Part shown: piece after piece, positions 42,295 through 51,357 of the stretch | Position numbering within the stretch: the stretch's first letter is position 1 | Layout: each line of letters begins with the position of its first letter | NCBI GenBank assembly: GCA_965233625.1 | Contig: OZ247499.1 | Coordinates: 1,736,001-1,800,000 of the forward strand | DNA length: 64,000 nucleotides | Direction of reading: 5' to 3' | DNA from: G965233625 sp965233625 | GTDB taxonomy: Bacteria; Planctomycetota; Planctomycetia; Pirellulales; Pirellulaceae | Program-made: the position numbers and the translations under genes | The notes under the pieces: model-generated | The model's database searches: none | The model's input: only the letters and a program-made list of their open reading frames with translations | Told to the model about the DNA's origin: nothing

Positions 42295-42348
42295 CTGCAC
42301 TACTGGCCTGACTGCCGCTAATCGTCAGACGTTTTTTGACCTCAAACC

Positions 42349-42421
42349 CGTAGGTCAGGCGCCTGCCTGACATCGTTTGAGGTGGATAGCGTTGCGTTGT
42401 CAGGCAGGCGCCTGACCTACG
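42349..42421. repeat. Paired REP (BIME-like) element with GTAG heads
   Basis: A perfect 23-bp inverted repeat (42349-42371 and 42399-42421) with a 27-base spacer. Each arm is itself a hairpin: GTAG, then GTCAGGC, loop GCCT, GCCTGAC. The GTAG tetranucleotide at the foot of a hairpin is the hallmark of REP elements moved by REP-associated tyrosine transposases (RAYT). A second inverted repeat ACCTCAAAC/GTTTGAGGT (42339-42347/42375-42383) encloses the left arm. It lies between two convergent genes, so it may also end their transcripts. No transposase gene is in the window. Confidence 0.75.
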
Positions 42422-42429
42422 GCTGCACT

Positions 42430-43842
42430 TTAAAGTTTGCCCGAGGGGCGGATTTCGCTGCCTACGGTTTTCGTGGCGCGGTCACCCAGTTGCTTGCGGA
42501 TGCCATCGGCCAGCTTCTTAAGCCGGGCGACGACTTCGGGATGCTTGTCGGCGACATCGGTTGTTTCGCCCACGTCGCCTTCCAGATCGTAAAGCTCCAG
42601 GCCGCATTTCTTCTGCTCGTAACGCGTGGGCTTTCCGCCCGTGCCGTCTTCACCCGGCAGGCTGCGGTAGGCGTGCGGAAAATGAAGCTTCCATTTGCCG
42701 CTGCGGACGGCGTGCAGGTCGCGGCCCCAGTAGTAGAAGTAAGCTTCGTGAGGGCTTTTCGCGTTATCTTCGCCGGTCATCAACGGCAGGATATTCTTGC
42801 CGTCGATCTTATTCTTAGACAGTGGAGCGCCGGTGATCTTTGCGATGGTTGGCAGAATATCAATCGTGCCGGCAACTTCGTGGCAGATACTACCGGGTTT
42901 GATTTTTCCAGGCCACCGCATCACGGTTGGTTCGCGGACGCCGCCTTCCCACGCCGTTCCTTTGCCTTCCCGTAGCGGCGTTGCCGACCCGGCATGATCT
43001 CCGTAAGAGAGCCAAGGGCCGTTGTCCGACGTGAAAATCACCAGCGTGTTATCATCAATGTCGTGCTTCTTCAGGGCAGCCAGAATCTGCCCCATGCTCC
43101 AGTCGATTTCGCTGATGACATCGCCAAACAATCCGCGTTTCGTTTTCCCGGCAAACTTTGAAGACACATACAGCGGCACATGAGGCATCGAGTGTGCGAC
43201 GTAAAGCAGAAACGGATTGTCTTTATTGCGTTCGATAAAGTCCACGGCGCGTGTGGTGTAGTCCGTGGTGAGTTGCTTCTGATCTTCAGGCGACACCTTG
43301 GGATTTACGATCTTATTGCCTTCGATCATTGGCAGATCGGGGAATTTGGCCGTGGGATGAAACGGCCACATGTCGTTGGAGTAAGGCAGCCCGTAGTATT
43401 CGTCAAAGCCATGTTGCATCGGCAGGAATTTCTTGTGATGCCCCAGATGCCATTTGCCAAACATCGCCGTAGCGTAGCCCTTTTGCTTCACCAGTTCCGG
43501 CAGCAACATCTCTTCGCTGTTGATGCCATATTTGGCGGAAGGTCCAGGGGCGCCGAGAATGCTGACGCGGTTGGAATAACAGCCAGTAAGCAGCGCTGCG
43601 CGCGAAGCGCCGCAGACCGCCTGGGCGACGTAGAAGTTGGTGAACTTCACGCCTTCCTTCGCCATGCCATCTAGATGTGGCGTCTTGTAGCCCTGGGCGC
43701 CAAAGCAACCGATATCCGCATAGCCCAGATCGTCGGCGAACATAATGACGATATTGGGCAACTTGTCCGCGGCATGTGTGTCTTGCACACCAGCAAACAT
43801 GATTGCAACAAGGAAGCACGCGAAGGGGACGATCTGTTTCAT
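42430..43842 (-). CDS. Secreted sulfatase
   Basis: 470 residues with a signal peptide (1-24, Ala-Ala-Asp). Metal-binding Asp-Asp in IVIMFADDLGYADIG; the formylglycine site is C77-G-A-S-R81 with ALLTG after it; then FGKWHLGH, the His of HSMPHVPLYV and SDNGPW. The Cys needs the formylglycine-generating enzyme, not in this window. It should hydrolyse sulfate esters of polysaccharides, as the many planctomycete sulfatases do. Position 79 is Ala where the common site has Pro; this variant is also known in the family. Convergent with the large lipoprotein. Confidence 0.93.
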   Translation of the reverse strand: MKQIVPFACFLVAIMFAGVQDTHAADKLPNIVIMFADDLGYADIGCFGAQGYKTPHLDGMAKEGVKFTNFYVAQAVCGASRAALLTGCYSNRVSILGAPGPSAKYGINSEEMLLPELVKQKGYATAMFGKWHLGHHKKFLPMQHGFDEYYGLPYSNDMWPFHPTAKFPDLPMIEGNKIVNPKVSPEDQKQLTTDYTTRAVDFIERNKDNPFLLYVAHSMPHVPLYVSSKFAGKTKRGLFGDVISEIDWSMGQILAALKKHDIDDNTLVIFTSDNGPWLSYGDHAGSATPLREGKGTAWEGGVREPTVMRWPGKIKPGSICHEVAGTIDILPTIAKITGAPLSKNKIDGKNILPLMTGEDNAKSPHEAYFYYWGRDLHAVRSGKWKLHFPHAYRSLPGEDGTGGKPTRYEQKKCGLELYDLEGDVGETTDVADKHPEVVARLKKLADGIRKQLGDRATKTVGSEIRPSGKL

Positions 43843-44023
43843 AGCTGAATTTCTTACGGTGACGGGCGATGTCTATTTCGTGACGGCAGCCAGCATTTTG
43901 AAACGGACCCGTTACAGATGCAAGTTTTTGTCCATTCAACGCGGGCGGCTACGAATTGCTTTGACCGTAATCTCTGCTACGCTAACCAGCATCTTTCAAA
44001 CAACACCCATCGGATCAACAACC

Positions 44024-44944
44024 ATGATGCAACAGTTTCCATTCCGGCGGCTTCTCCTTATCGGCGGCGTATTGCTGGCTTCTATCACAACTGCCGGCCT
44101 GGCAAATGCAGAACCCGTGACTCTGGAACTCTGGCCCAACGGCGCACCTGGCGCCAAGGGTGATGCACCCAACGACAAACCCCAGTTGATCATCTATCAG
44201 GCCGATGCAAAAACCGCCACCGGCGGCGGCGTGGTCGTGCTGCCAGGCGGTGGCTATGGGCACCTGGCGATGGGCCATGAAGGGCACGACATTGCGAAGT
44301 GGTTCAACTCCATGGGCGTTTCCGCTTTCATTTGCAGCTACCGTCACAAGGGCAAAGGCTACGGCCACCCGGCGCCAATGAACGACGCCCACCGCGCCAT
44401 TCAGTACGTACGTGCCAATGCAAAGAAATATGGCGTTGATCCGCAGAAGGTCGGCGTGATCGGGTTCTCCGCGGGTGGTCATCTGGCATCGACTGTCGCG
44501 ACACACTTCGACAAGGGCGATAAAGATGCGAAAGATCCCGTTGCCCGCGTCAGCAACCGGCCGGATTTCGCCATCCTCTGCTATGCCGTCATCGCATTCG
44601 ATGAACCATTTACACATCGTGGCTCTCAGCGAAATCTGCTTGGCGCCGACGCACCGGCGGAATTGATTAAGAAGTTCTCGAACGAAAAACAGGTGACTGC
44701 CGAGACTCCGCCCTGCTTCCTCTGGCATACGCGTGAAGATAAAGGCGTTCCCGCCAAGAACAGCGAAGTCTTCTACGCTGCCATGCAGAAAGCAGGTGTG
44801 AAGGGCGAACTGCACATCTACGACAAAGGCCGCCACGGTCTGGGCCTGGCAAAGAATGTCGAAGGCGCCTCGAAGTGGCCCGCCGCGTGTCAGGCATGGT
44901 TACACAGCCTGGGTGTAGCAACTAAACCAGCTGCTGCGGAGTAG
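44024..44944 (+). CDS. Secreted alpha/beta hydrolase (esterase-like)
   Basis: 306 residues from ATG 44024, signal peptide to Ala-Asn-Ala-Glu. The fold shows LPGGGYGHLAMGHEGHDIAKWF (oxyanion region), nucleophile S149 in GFSAGGH, an acid in the HTREDKGVPAKN segment and the His of GRHGLGL. This is the BD-FAE/acetyl-xylan-esterase-like class, which removes acyl groups from polysaccharides or small esters. Divergent from the sulfatase and 20 bases before the asparagine-synthetase-like gene. Confidence 0.88.
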   Translation: MMQQFPFRRLLLIGGVLLASITTAGLANAEPVTLELWPNGAPGAKGDAPNDKPQLIIYQADAKTATGGGVVVLPGGGYGHLAMGHEGHDIAKWFNSMGVSAFICSYRHKGKGYGHPAPMNDAHRAIQYVRANAKKYGVDPQKVGVIGFSAGGHLASTVATHFDKGDKDAKDPVARVSNRPDFAILCYAVIAFDEPFTHRGSQRNLLGADAPAELIKKFSNEKQVTAETPPCFLWHTREDKGVPAKNSEVFYAAMQKAGVKGELHIYDKGRHGLGLAKNVEGASKWPAACQAWLHSLGVATKPAAAE

Positions 44945-44964
44945 AGGCTGCTGGCTCTGCGGTT

Positions 44965-46722
44965 ATGAGTGGACTGGTAGGTTACACCGGGGCGACCATC
45001 CCCGGCCATCTAGAGCGTGTGTCCCGCCAGTTGCAGATCCACGGCGATCAGCCGCTGCAGACAACGCACGGCCCGGAACTGAATCTTGCGTACCGGCCAA
45101 GATTCGGTCCGTCGGATCAGCAGCGCCGTGGCGAAGGGCTGAAGTGCGACGACGCTGAAAACGTCGCAGCCGTCGCGGGATGGCTTTCGGAGGAAAGCAT
45201 TGCACGCAGCCCGGCGGAACTGCTGGCGGCGTGGAAGCGTGAAGGCGTAAGCGCGCTGTCCTCGCTGCACGGCGCATTCATCGCTGTTGTTAAGGATGGC
45301 GATACGATTACCGTCGCCCGCGACGCTGCCGGGTTACGGTCGGTTTTCTTTGCCATTCACAATGACCGCCTGTTCTTTTCCACGCAGCCTAAAGGTGTTA
45401 TCGCAGCGCCGGGATTTGTCCGCAGGTTGCGGCCAGAGGCTGTGGCGGAGTATCTGACGTTCAGCTTCCTGCCTGGCGAGTCCACGATGTTGCAGGGGCT
45501 GCACGAACTACCGGCCGGTTATTACCTTCGCTACCAGCCCGGGCAGCCGTTGCAGGTGGCAAGGTATTTCTTTCTCGAGTCGGCAGAGGTCGATCCGCGG
45601 GAGTTGACGCCGGCAGTTGAGCAGTATCACATTGCCGGATTCAAGAAAGTGTTTCAAACGGCAGTGGCACAGCGGATGCCGCCCGATGAAGATCCGGCGG
45701 TTTTTCTTTCGGGCGGACTGGACTCAAGCATCATCGCGGCGGAAGTCGTCCGGCAGTCTTCGCGGCCGGTGCACACTTTCTCGATTCACTTCGGCAAAGA
45801 GTTTCACAACGAGCTGGATTTCGCCAGGCAGGTGGCGGAGTACTGTGGCACGGTGCACGAAGAAGTGCTGATCCGGCCACGGGATTTCATTCCGCGTCTG
45901 CGGCAAATGATCTGGCGTCTGGACGACGCGATCGGCGATCCGATCACGATGCCCAACTACGAGCTGTCAGCCCACGTCGCCCGCAACTTTCAGTTTGCCT
46001 GGAACGGTGAAGGCGGTGATCCGCTGTTCGGCGGGCCGAAGAATCTGGGCATGCTGCTGCATCACTGGTACGGCGGTGTAGCCCGCGAAGCTGACTTCAG
46101 GCAGCGGCGATATCTGGAGTCGTACCGTCGTGGCTACGAAGAACTGTCGCGCCTTTTGACGCCCGGCTTCCGCGCACAGATTGATTTCGAACGTAGTCTG
46201 ACGGGCATCCTCAATCCGTTCTTTCAAAGCGAACGGCCACGGAGTTTTCTCGACAAACTGATGGCCATCAATACGCGGCTGAAAGGCGCCCACCTGATTC
46301 TTCCGAAGGTCGAACGCATGACCGGCGCCTGGGGGCTGACGCCGCTCTCACCGATGTTCGATCAGCGGCTTATCGAATACGCCTTCCAGCTTCCGCCACG
46401 TATGAAACTGCGGGCGGGAGTTGAAAAATATGTCATGAAACAAGCATATCGCGACCTGCTGCCGGCAGAGGTCATCGACCGCCCCAAGAGCGGCATGCGT
46501 GTGCCGGTGCACTTCTGGTTCCAGGGAGAGATGCGGAAATACGCCCGCAAACTGCTTTCAAAACGTGCACTCAAGCAAGCGGGGATTTTCGACCCGGCGC
46601 GTGTCAAACAGTTGCTGGACTACAACACGGAGGAAGGCCCCGGACGCTACGGCCTGCGGCTGTGGATGCTGATTACTTTTGAGATCTTCCGCCGTATCGT
46701 GATTGAAGGGGAAGCAGTCTGA
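44965..46722 (+). CDS. Asparagine-synthetase-like protein lacking the glutaminase cysteine
   Basis: 585 residues. The N-terminal half follows the class-II glutamine amidotransferase fold (LNLAYRPRFGPSD, LHGAFIAVVKDGDTITVARDAAG), but residue 2 is Ser, not the catalytic Cys, so glutamine cannot be hydrolysed there. The synthetase half is intact: ATP-pyrophosphatase loop FLSGGLDSSIIAAEV (SGGLDSS at 249-255), FARQVAEYCGTVHEEV and WNGEGGDPLFGG. It may use free ammonia or an amine and belong to a peptide- or lasso-type or surface-polymer pathway rather than asparagine synthesis. It lies between an esterase and a vWA protein. Confidence 0.88.
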   Translation: MSGLVGYTGATIPGHLERVSRQLQIHGDQPLQTTHGPELNLAYRPRFGPSDQQRRGEGLKCDDAENVAAVAGWLSEESIARSPAELLAAWKREGVSALSSLHGAFIAVVKDGDTITVARDAAGLRSVFFAIHNDRLFFSTQPKGVIAAPGFVRRLRPEAVAEYLTFSFLPGESTMLQGLHELPAGYYLRYQPGQPLQVARYFFLESAEVDPRELTPAVEQYHIAGFKKVFQTAVAQRMPPDEDPAVFLSGGLDSSIIAAEVVRQSSRPVHTFSIHFGKEFHNELDFARQVAEYCGTVHEEVLIRPRDFIPRLRQMIWRLDDAIGDPITMPNYELSAHVARNFQFAWNGEGGDPLFGGPKNLGMLLHHWYGGVAREADFRQRRYLESYRRGYEELSRLLTPGFRAQIDFERSLTGILNPFFQSERPRSFLDKLMAINTRLKGAHLILPKVERMTGAWGLTPLSPMFDQRLIEYAFQLPPRMKLRAGVEKYVMKQAYRDLLPAEVIDRPKSGMRVPVHFWFQGEMRKYARKLLSKRALKQAGIFDPARVKQLLDYNTEEGPGRYGLRLWMLITFEIFRRIVIEGEAV

Positions 46723-46819
46723 GCCCGCACCGGCGAAGCTGACATCGCCGCAGAGGCTGGCCTTAGGCTATACTGACGATAGAGTTAAACCTTTGCGAAA
46801 AGTGCATAAGGCCATCGTC

Positions 46820-47872
46820 ATGCAATCACAACTTGCGGCCGGAAAGGCTGACACCAACCAACGCCGCGCCGTGCCCGCCTGGGCGCTGTCCGCGGTGGTG
46901 CATGGCGTGATCTTCCTGGTTGCCGCACTTGGATTGCGTGGCGTGTCGCAGGGGTTGCCAGATGAAGCGCCGCGGAACGTGGGTATTGCCCTCGCGGAAG
47001 TTTCTGAATCTGGCGAGATGGAGTATTTCAGTGAAGAAAAAGCGGCGCCGCTGAGTGGTGGTGAGTCGCGTGAGCCTGCGGAATCAGAATCTGGCGACAG
47101 CCTGGGCATTGCCGCCGCGCTGCCTTCGGCGGCCAGCGAAGAAAGCCTTATTTCCCCGGACATCGACCTGCCCGGACAGCCAGAAGCAGGCATCGGCGAA
47201 TCGAGCGAATTGCTTGTCGCAGCCTCAGCTACCGGCGGCGGCAGGCGTCTGATTCTGCCCGGTTCCGACGACAGTGCCTTCATCGCGCAGGAAATGGCTG
47301 ACCGCATTGCCCGGCGTCCATCTGGGCCGGTCGGAAAAGTCTCTTTGTTCGGCAGCACCGCAGCCAGCGGCCGGACCTTCGTGTTCGTAATTGACCGCTC
47401 GAAGAGCATGGGCGAAGAGGGCTACGGTGGTTTGCACGCGGCTCAAAAGGAACTGCACAAGCAACTGAAGTCGCTGGCGCCCCAGCACAGGTTTCAGATC
47501 ATCGCCTATCACCACAAGCCTGTATACCTATTGGGTAAGCGCGACCTTCTGCCGGCAACGCCGGAAAACATCGATAGCATTTTGCCGTACTTCGACGGTC
47601 TTGCCGCCTTTGGCGCCACCGAGCACGAGATGGCGCTGCTGGCCGCTTTGCGGCTCAAGCCCGATGCGGTTTTCTTTTTGACCGACGGCGGCGATCCTTA
47701 TCTGAATGCCAATCAGATTGACCGCATCGCTGAACGCGCGGGTAAAGCCACTACGATTCATTGCATTGAATTTGGCTTCAATGCGGCGCCCGAAAAAGAC
47801 AATTTCATGCAGCGTCTGGCAGCACGTTGTGGCGGCGGCTATGGCTATATGAACATGCGGAAACGTAATTAA
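46820..47872 (+). CDS. Membrane-anchored vWA protein
   Basis: 350 residues from ATG 46820; a longer frame overlaps the previous gene and is less likely. An N-terminal membrane helix (PAWALSAVVHGVIFLVAALGL) is followed by 150 residues of Ser/Glu/Gly-rich, poorly ordered sequence. A vWA domain (about 180-350) follows with metal site D-R-S-K-S in FVFVIDRSKSMGE, then LGKRDLLPATP and VFFLTDGGDP. Planctomycetes carry many such proteins, and the role is unknown. Its stop lies 4 bases from that of the methyltransferase on the other strand. Confidence 0.8.
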   Translation: MQSQLAAGKADTNQRRAVPAWALSAVVHGVIFLVAALGLRGVSQGLPDEAPRNVGIALAEVSESGEMEYFSEEKAAPLSGGESREPAESESGDSLGIAAALPSAASEESLISPDIDLPGQPEAGIGESSELLVAASATGGGRRLILPGSDDSAFIAQEMADRIARRPSGPVGKVSLFGSTAASGRTFVFVIDRSKSMGEEGYGGLHAAQKELHKQLKSLAPQHRFQIIAYHHKPVYLLGKRDLLPATPENIDSILPYFDGLAAFGATEHEMALLAALRLKPDAVFFLTDGGDPYLNANQIDRIAERAGKATTIHCIEFGFNAAPEKDNFMQRLAARCGGGYGYMNMRKRN

Positions 47873-47876
47873 CGCA

Positions 47877-48776
47877 TTACGCTTTGCCAGCCACCATCCA
47901 CATATTGTCGCTGGTTGGCAATCGGTTCATCAGCCCGAACTGCACAACCTTCAACCCCGCCTTTTCCACCAGCATGCGGAAGGTGTGCGGTGTGAAATAG
48001 TTCACGTGATCGGGAAAACGGAAACCGCACCAGCGGTCACCACGCAAGTGACGGTTCCAGGCATTAAAGTTTGGCGCCTTCATAATCAGCCGCCCATTCT
48101 CTTTCAACGCACCTGCGGCGGCGGTGAGTAGTTGCCGCGGCATGATTTCGTGCTCGATAAACGAGTGCAGCAGAATGCCGTCGAACTGCGCCGATGGAAA
48201 GCATGTCAGGCCGTCCAGGGCATGGGTCATCTGCACTTCGCCGCCCCGTGCAGAGGCACGTTCGTGGGCGATGCCGGCTGCCTGCTCGTCAATTTCTACG
48301 CCCCACGGCGTGATCTCTGCGGGCAACTTCTCGAACAGCTTCCCTTCGCCACATCCGATGTCGAGCAGGTTGCCTTGCCGCACGTGTTTGCGGATCAGCG
48401 AGAGTGCTTTGTTGCGCTTGAGAAGTGAAAGCCTTAACCATTTCAGGCTGCCGGAAATCGCTTGCAGAAACGGCTCGCGTTGGCGGCGGAATTTACGCTC
48501 GGCCTTGAAGGTTTCTGTCCACGAATGATTCTCGGCAAGCTCCTGGTAGGTCGGCGCGTTTTCGAGATAAAGCAGGCCGCATGCGGTGCATTCTTTCATC
48601 CGCCACTGGTCGCGACTCCACCGCGAAGGCGCCGCCTCGTGATTGCTCGTATCGCAGAGCGGACAGGCACGGTCGATAGCTGCTGGCGCCAGCGTGGCGG
48701 GTGGCACGTACAGTGATAAAGCGGGGGCGGACATGACGGGCATCCATGTTGGGAAACATTCACGGCGGAAATCCAT
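47877..48776 (-). CDS. SAM-dependent methyltransferase with zinc-ribbon N-terminus
   Basis: 299 residues from ATG 48776; later ATGs at 48743 and 48734 are equally possible because no Shine-Dalgarno site is seen. A Cys4 ribbon (CPLCDT, CTACGLLY) at about 38-70 is followed by a class I methyltransferase fold: GNLLDIGCGEGKLFEKL at about 140 (motif I), GVEIDEQAAGIA, FDGILLHSFIEHEIMP and GRLIMKAPNFNAWNR. This is the methyltransf_23-type family that works on cell-surface sugars or small molecules. The acceptor is unknown. Confidence 0.85.
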   Translation of the reverse strand: MDFRRECFPTWMPVMSAPALSLYVPPATLAPAAIDRACPLCDTSNHEAAPSRWSRDQWRMKECTACGLLYLENAPTYQELAENHSWTETFKAERKFRRQREPFLQAISGSLKWLRLSLLKRNKALSLIRKHVRQGNLLDIGCGEGKLFEKLPAEITPWGVEIDEQAAGIAHERASARGGEVQMTHALDGLTCFPSAQFDGILLHSFIEHEIMPRQLLTAAAGALKENGRLIMKAPNFNAWNRHLRGDRWCGFRFPDHVNYFTPHTFRMLVEKAGLKVVQFGLMNRLPTSDNMWMVAGKA

Positions 48777-49119
48777 TCAAACGCCGCGGACCCGGCAGAC
48801 AGCAGGAACCTGATGCCGGACATGGACGTTATCGACCCGGTAATCGCACCGGGAGTAAGATTCCTGGCTGCTCCCTTGTGACCGCTTCCGTTGGTGGAAA
48901 ACGATCGATGCAAACTGCAGGAGCAGTTGTAATTTCCCGTTCCTACGGCACAACCGGCGGATCAGTTCTACAAGATGCAACGGTTGTTTCGTCCATAAGG
49001 CTGTAAGCACGGCCCTAGGACTGCACAAGAAATAGCCACGGCCGCGAAGGTTGCCCCTCGCGGCCGCGTGTGTTCGTTTCACTGCATGTAATGCCGCCAT
49101 TCCAAGCCGGCGTCAAATG
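48777..49119. other. Intergenic region after DUF11 gene, before methyltransferase
   Basis: 343 bases, both flanking genes on the minus strand. Apart from the hairpin at 49037-49070 it shows no open frame with coding character. The rest presumably holds the promoter of the methyltransferase gene. Confidence 0.4.
49037..49070 (-). terminator. Hairpin downstream of the DUF11 gene
   Basis: CGGCCGCGA (39-47 of 49000) pairs perfectly with TCGCGGCCG (49058-49066), loop of ten bases. On the minus strand the tail is TATTTCTT. It lies about 50 bases after the stop of the DUF11 protein. Confidence 0.6.
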
Positions 49120-51018
49120 CTAGTAGTCAATCACACGGTTGCCGGGCCGCGTGGCGATGTTGCCGGGTTTCTTCTGACTCTCGTAGAAGAAGATGCTTTC
49201 TTCGGCGGAGAGTTCCCGCTGTAACGAATCGCTCCGCAACGAAACCTGCACGATGTGGTCGCCTGCTTCGTCGCTGACGGCTTCAAACCGCAACACTTTC
49301 TGGCCGCCCGGTGGCAGTGAGATAACAGGGAAGCGGATGGACTGTCCTGTCGAAGTGTAAGCAGTGCTACGCACGGGCTTCAGCGAGACTGGCAGCTTGA
49401 CTGAAATGACAACATTGCCAGCTTCTTTGGTGCCACGGTTGCGGACCAGCACTTCAAAGATAGCAGGGGAACCTACCTGCACGGGGCCGGCCGTATCGGC
49501 AATCTGCATGCTCACATCGGCGCGGCTAATCACTTCTGTGACGTGACGGGATTCCGAACGCAAGCCGCCTGCCGCCGTTACCAGTACATCGTGCGCGTGG
49601 CGCCCTTCTGCAATGGCGGTGGCTTTGTAGCGGAAGATCTCATGCCCGCCGCTTGCCAGATGCTTCAGCGTCCAGGTCAGCGTACGGCTTGCGGCGTCGT
49701 ACTTAGCTGCGCGGTCGATGGCGGTTACGTGAATGCCGGCCGGAATGGCTGCTTTGATCTTTACGTTCGTAGCGCTTGCATCGCCGGGGTTGGTCACGGA
49801 CACCGCGTAGATGCCATCACGTTTCAGATAGTTGAGTGCCGGTCCCTGAGTAACCACTTCCACCATCGGGCGTTCGACTTCCACCGCACGCACGATGTGC
49901 GACTTTTCGCCGTGCTTATTGCGGGCGGTGAATTTCAAAGAAACCTGTCCCGTCAGCTTGGGCATGACTTGCACGACGATGTCGCGCGATTCGCCCGGAC
50001 CAATGTAACCAAGTTGACCGCCGCCATCGACTTTGATCTCCACGCCTTCAGGCAGCGCCGAAGCAACGTTGACATCTTCCGCAGCCGCATCGCCCTGATT
50101 GGTCACCGTCACCTTGTAGTTGGCGCGTTGCCCGAAACCAAGTTTGGCAGGACCAGCCGCGGTGATATGAAGGCGGGCTTCTTTGGTCTGCACCGAAAGC
50201 GCCGAGGCGGCTGCCAGCGTTACCTGCGTGCGGATTTCGCTGCCGCCACGCGCCGTTGGCGTCAGGCGGACTTTGACGGTTTTCTTCTCCTTCACGCCCA
50301 GCGAACCAATCGCAAAACGGATGTGAAAAGGCGCCACGGGCTGACACTGTGGTGCGGTTTCAACACGCGAGGCCGTGCGGGGCAGCATGACATCAACATT
50401 AACGTGGTGCGCGACGGTCTCGCCCAGGTTGTTCACCAGAATCGAATAGGTTTCCGCGCGGCCGACAAACGACTCGGGCGGACCACTGGTTTCGATGGAG
50501 ACAATTGGCATCGTTGTGGCCAGACCCTGCTGCGCTTTTGCGGCGGGCAAGGGTTGCTGGGCCAGTGGCGCAGGCTTCGCTGCTGGCGTGCGGCGTTGAG
50601 CTTCTTCGTCGAAAGCAAACGGCGGCAGATCTTCCTCACCTTCATCCACAACCGGGTCCGCTTCCGGAGGTAATACTTCTGGATGCGGGATCACGTGTGG
50701 AATGGAAGGCGGTTTGGGTGCGTCTGGCATGCTGTCCAACTGGACAGGCCGGTTGGAAACACGCGGCTGCTGCTGTGTTTCAGACGAGACTGGCAGCTTC
50801 TTCTCTCCCTGGGGCATGATCAGCGGTGGGACAGATTCAAGTTCTTCTGTGGCTTCTTCCTGATCAGGCGTGGAGGATTCGCCGCCTAATCCCAGTGCTG
50901 CCGAGATATCCATTCCTGGCGCCAGCTTGGCCGGGCCCGTGTTCTGGGCCAGTAGCAGTGGCGTTGATAGCAGTTGAAGCGCGGCGACCGTAGCGATCAT
51001 GGACCGGCGTACGCTCAT
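49120..51018 (-). CDS. Secreted DUF11/CARDB-repeat surface protein
   Basis: 632 residues. Signal peptide (1-25), then 140 residues of low-complexity Pro/Glu/Gln-rich sequence. The rest is at least three DUF11-type beta-sandwich repeats (about 165-270, 280-380, 385-490, 500-610), each with a run such as YSILVNNLGETVAHHVNVDVMLP, YKVTVTNQGDAAAEDVNVASALP, AVSVTNPGDASATNVKIKAAIP and FEVLVRNRGTKEAGNVVISVKLP. Such Ig-like repeats are found in planctomycete cell-surface proteins. GGAGG precedes the ATG. Confidence 0.88.
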   Translation of the reverse strand: MSVRRSMIATVAALQLLSTPLLLAQNTGPAKLAPGMDISAALGLGGESSTPDQEEATEELESVPPLIMPQGEKKLPVSSETQQQPRVSNRPVQLDSMPDAPKPPSIPHVIPHPEVLPPEADPVVDEGEEDLPPFAFDEEAQRRTPAAKPAPLAQQPLPAAKAQQGLATTMPIVSIETSGPPESFVGRAETYSILVNNLGETVAHHVNVDVMLPRTASRVETAPQCQPVAPFHIRFAIGSLGVKEKKTVKVRLTPTARGGSEIRTQVTLAAASALSVQTKEARLHITAAGPAKLGFGQRANYKVTVTNQGDAAAEDVNVASALPEGVEIKVDGGGQLGYIGPGESRDIVVQVMPKLTGQVSLKFTARNKHGEKSHIVRAVEVERPMVEVVTQGPALNYLKRDGIYAVSVTNPGDASATNVKIKAAIPAGIHVTAIDRAAKYDAASRTLTWTLKHLASGGHEIFRYKATAIAEGRHAHDVLVTAAGGLRSESRHVTEVISRADVSMQIADTAGPVQVGSPAIFEVLVRNRGTKEAGNVVISVKLPVSLKPVRSTAYTSTGQSIRFPVISLPPGGQKVLRFEAVSDEAGDHIVQVSLRSDSLQRELSAEESIFFYESQKKPGNIATRPGNRVIDY

Positions 51019-51357
51019 GATGGGTTTCCCTCCTTGAAAATTCGTTTGGGTGCTGCTGGGTCAGGGGCAGCAATCTGCGTCGGCGATTTTTCCGCCAGGT
51101 TGAACCGTCGCGCCGCCGGGCCGGGGCCTAGTTGATCCCTATCTTCGCAACGGTTTCTGTTACATCGGATTATTCCGCCTTGGCGGGTTATTCTTTTTTC
51201 GCAGGTCCTTCCGATCGGCGGCAATTCACATAATGCACGTGGGAATTGATCGCAGGACTGGCGTTTATTCCGCTAAATGCAAAGTGTTGTATACTGAAGT
51301 ACGAAGTACGGCTGCCGGCTACCGGCCCCCCTCCAATCACTGCTCGCCGGAGCGAAC
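51019..51357. other. Divergent region between DUF11 and GYF genes
   Basis: 339 bases with no reading frame of merit. A TATACT at 51290-51295 lies 63 bases before the GYF start, with no -35 box at the right distance. A short direct repeat GAAGTAC GAAGTAC occupies 51296-51309. Probably promoter region. Confidence 0.35.
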
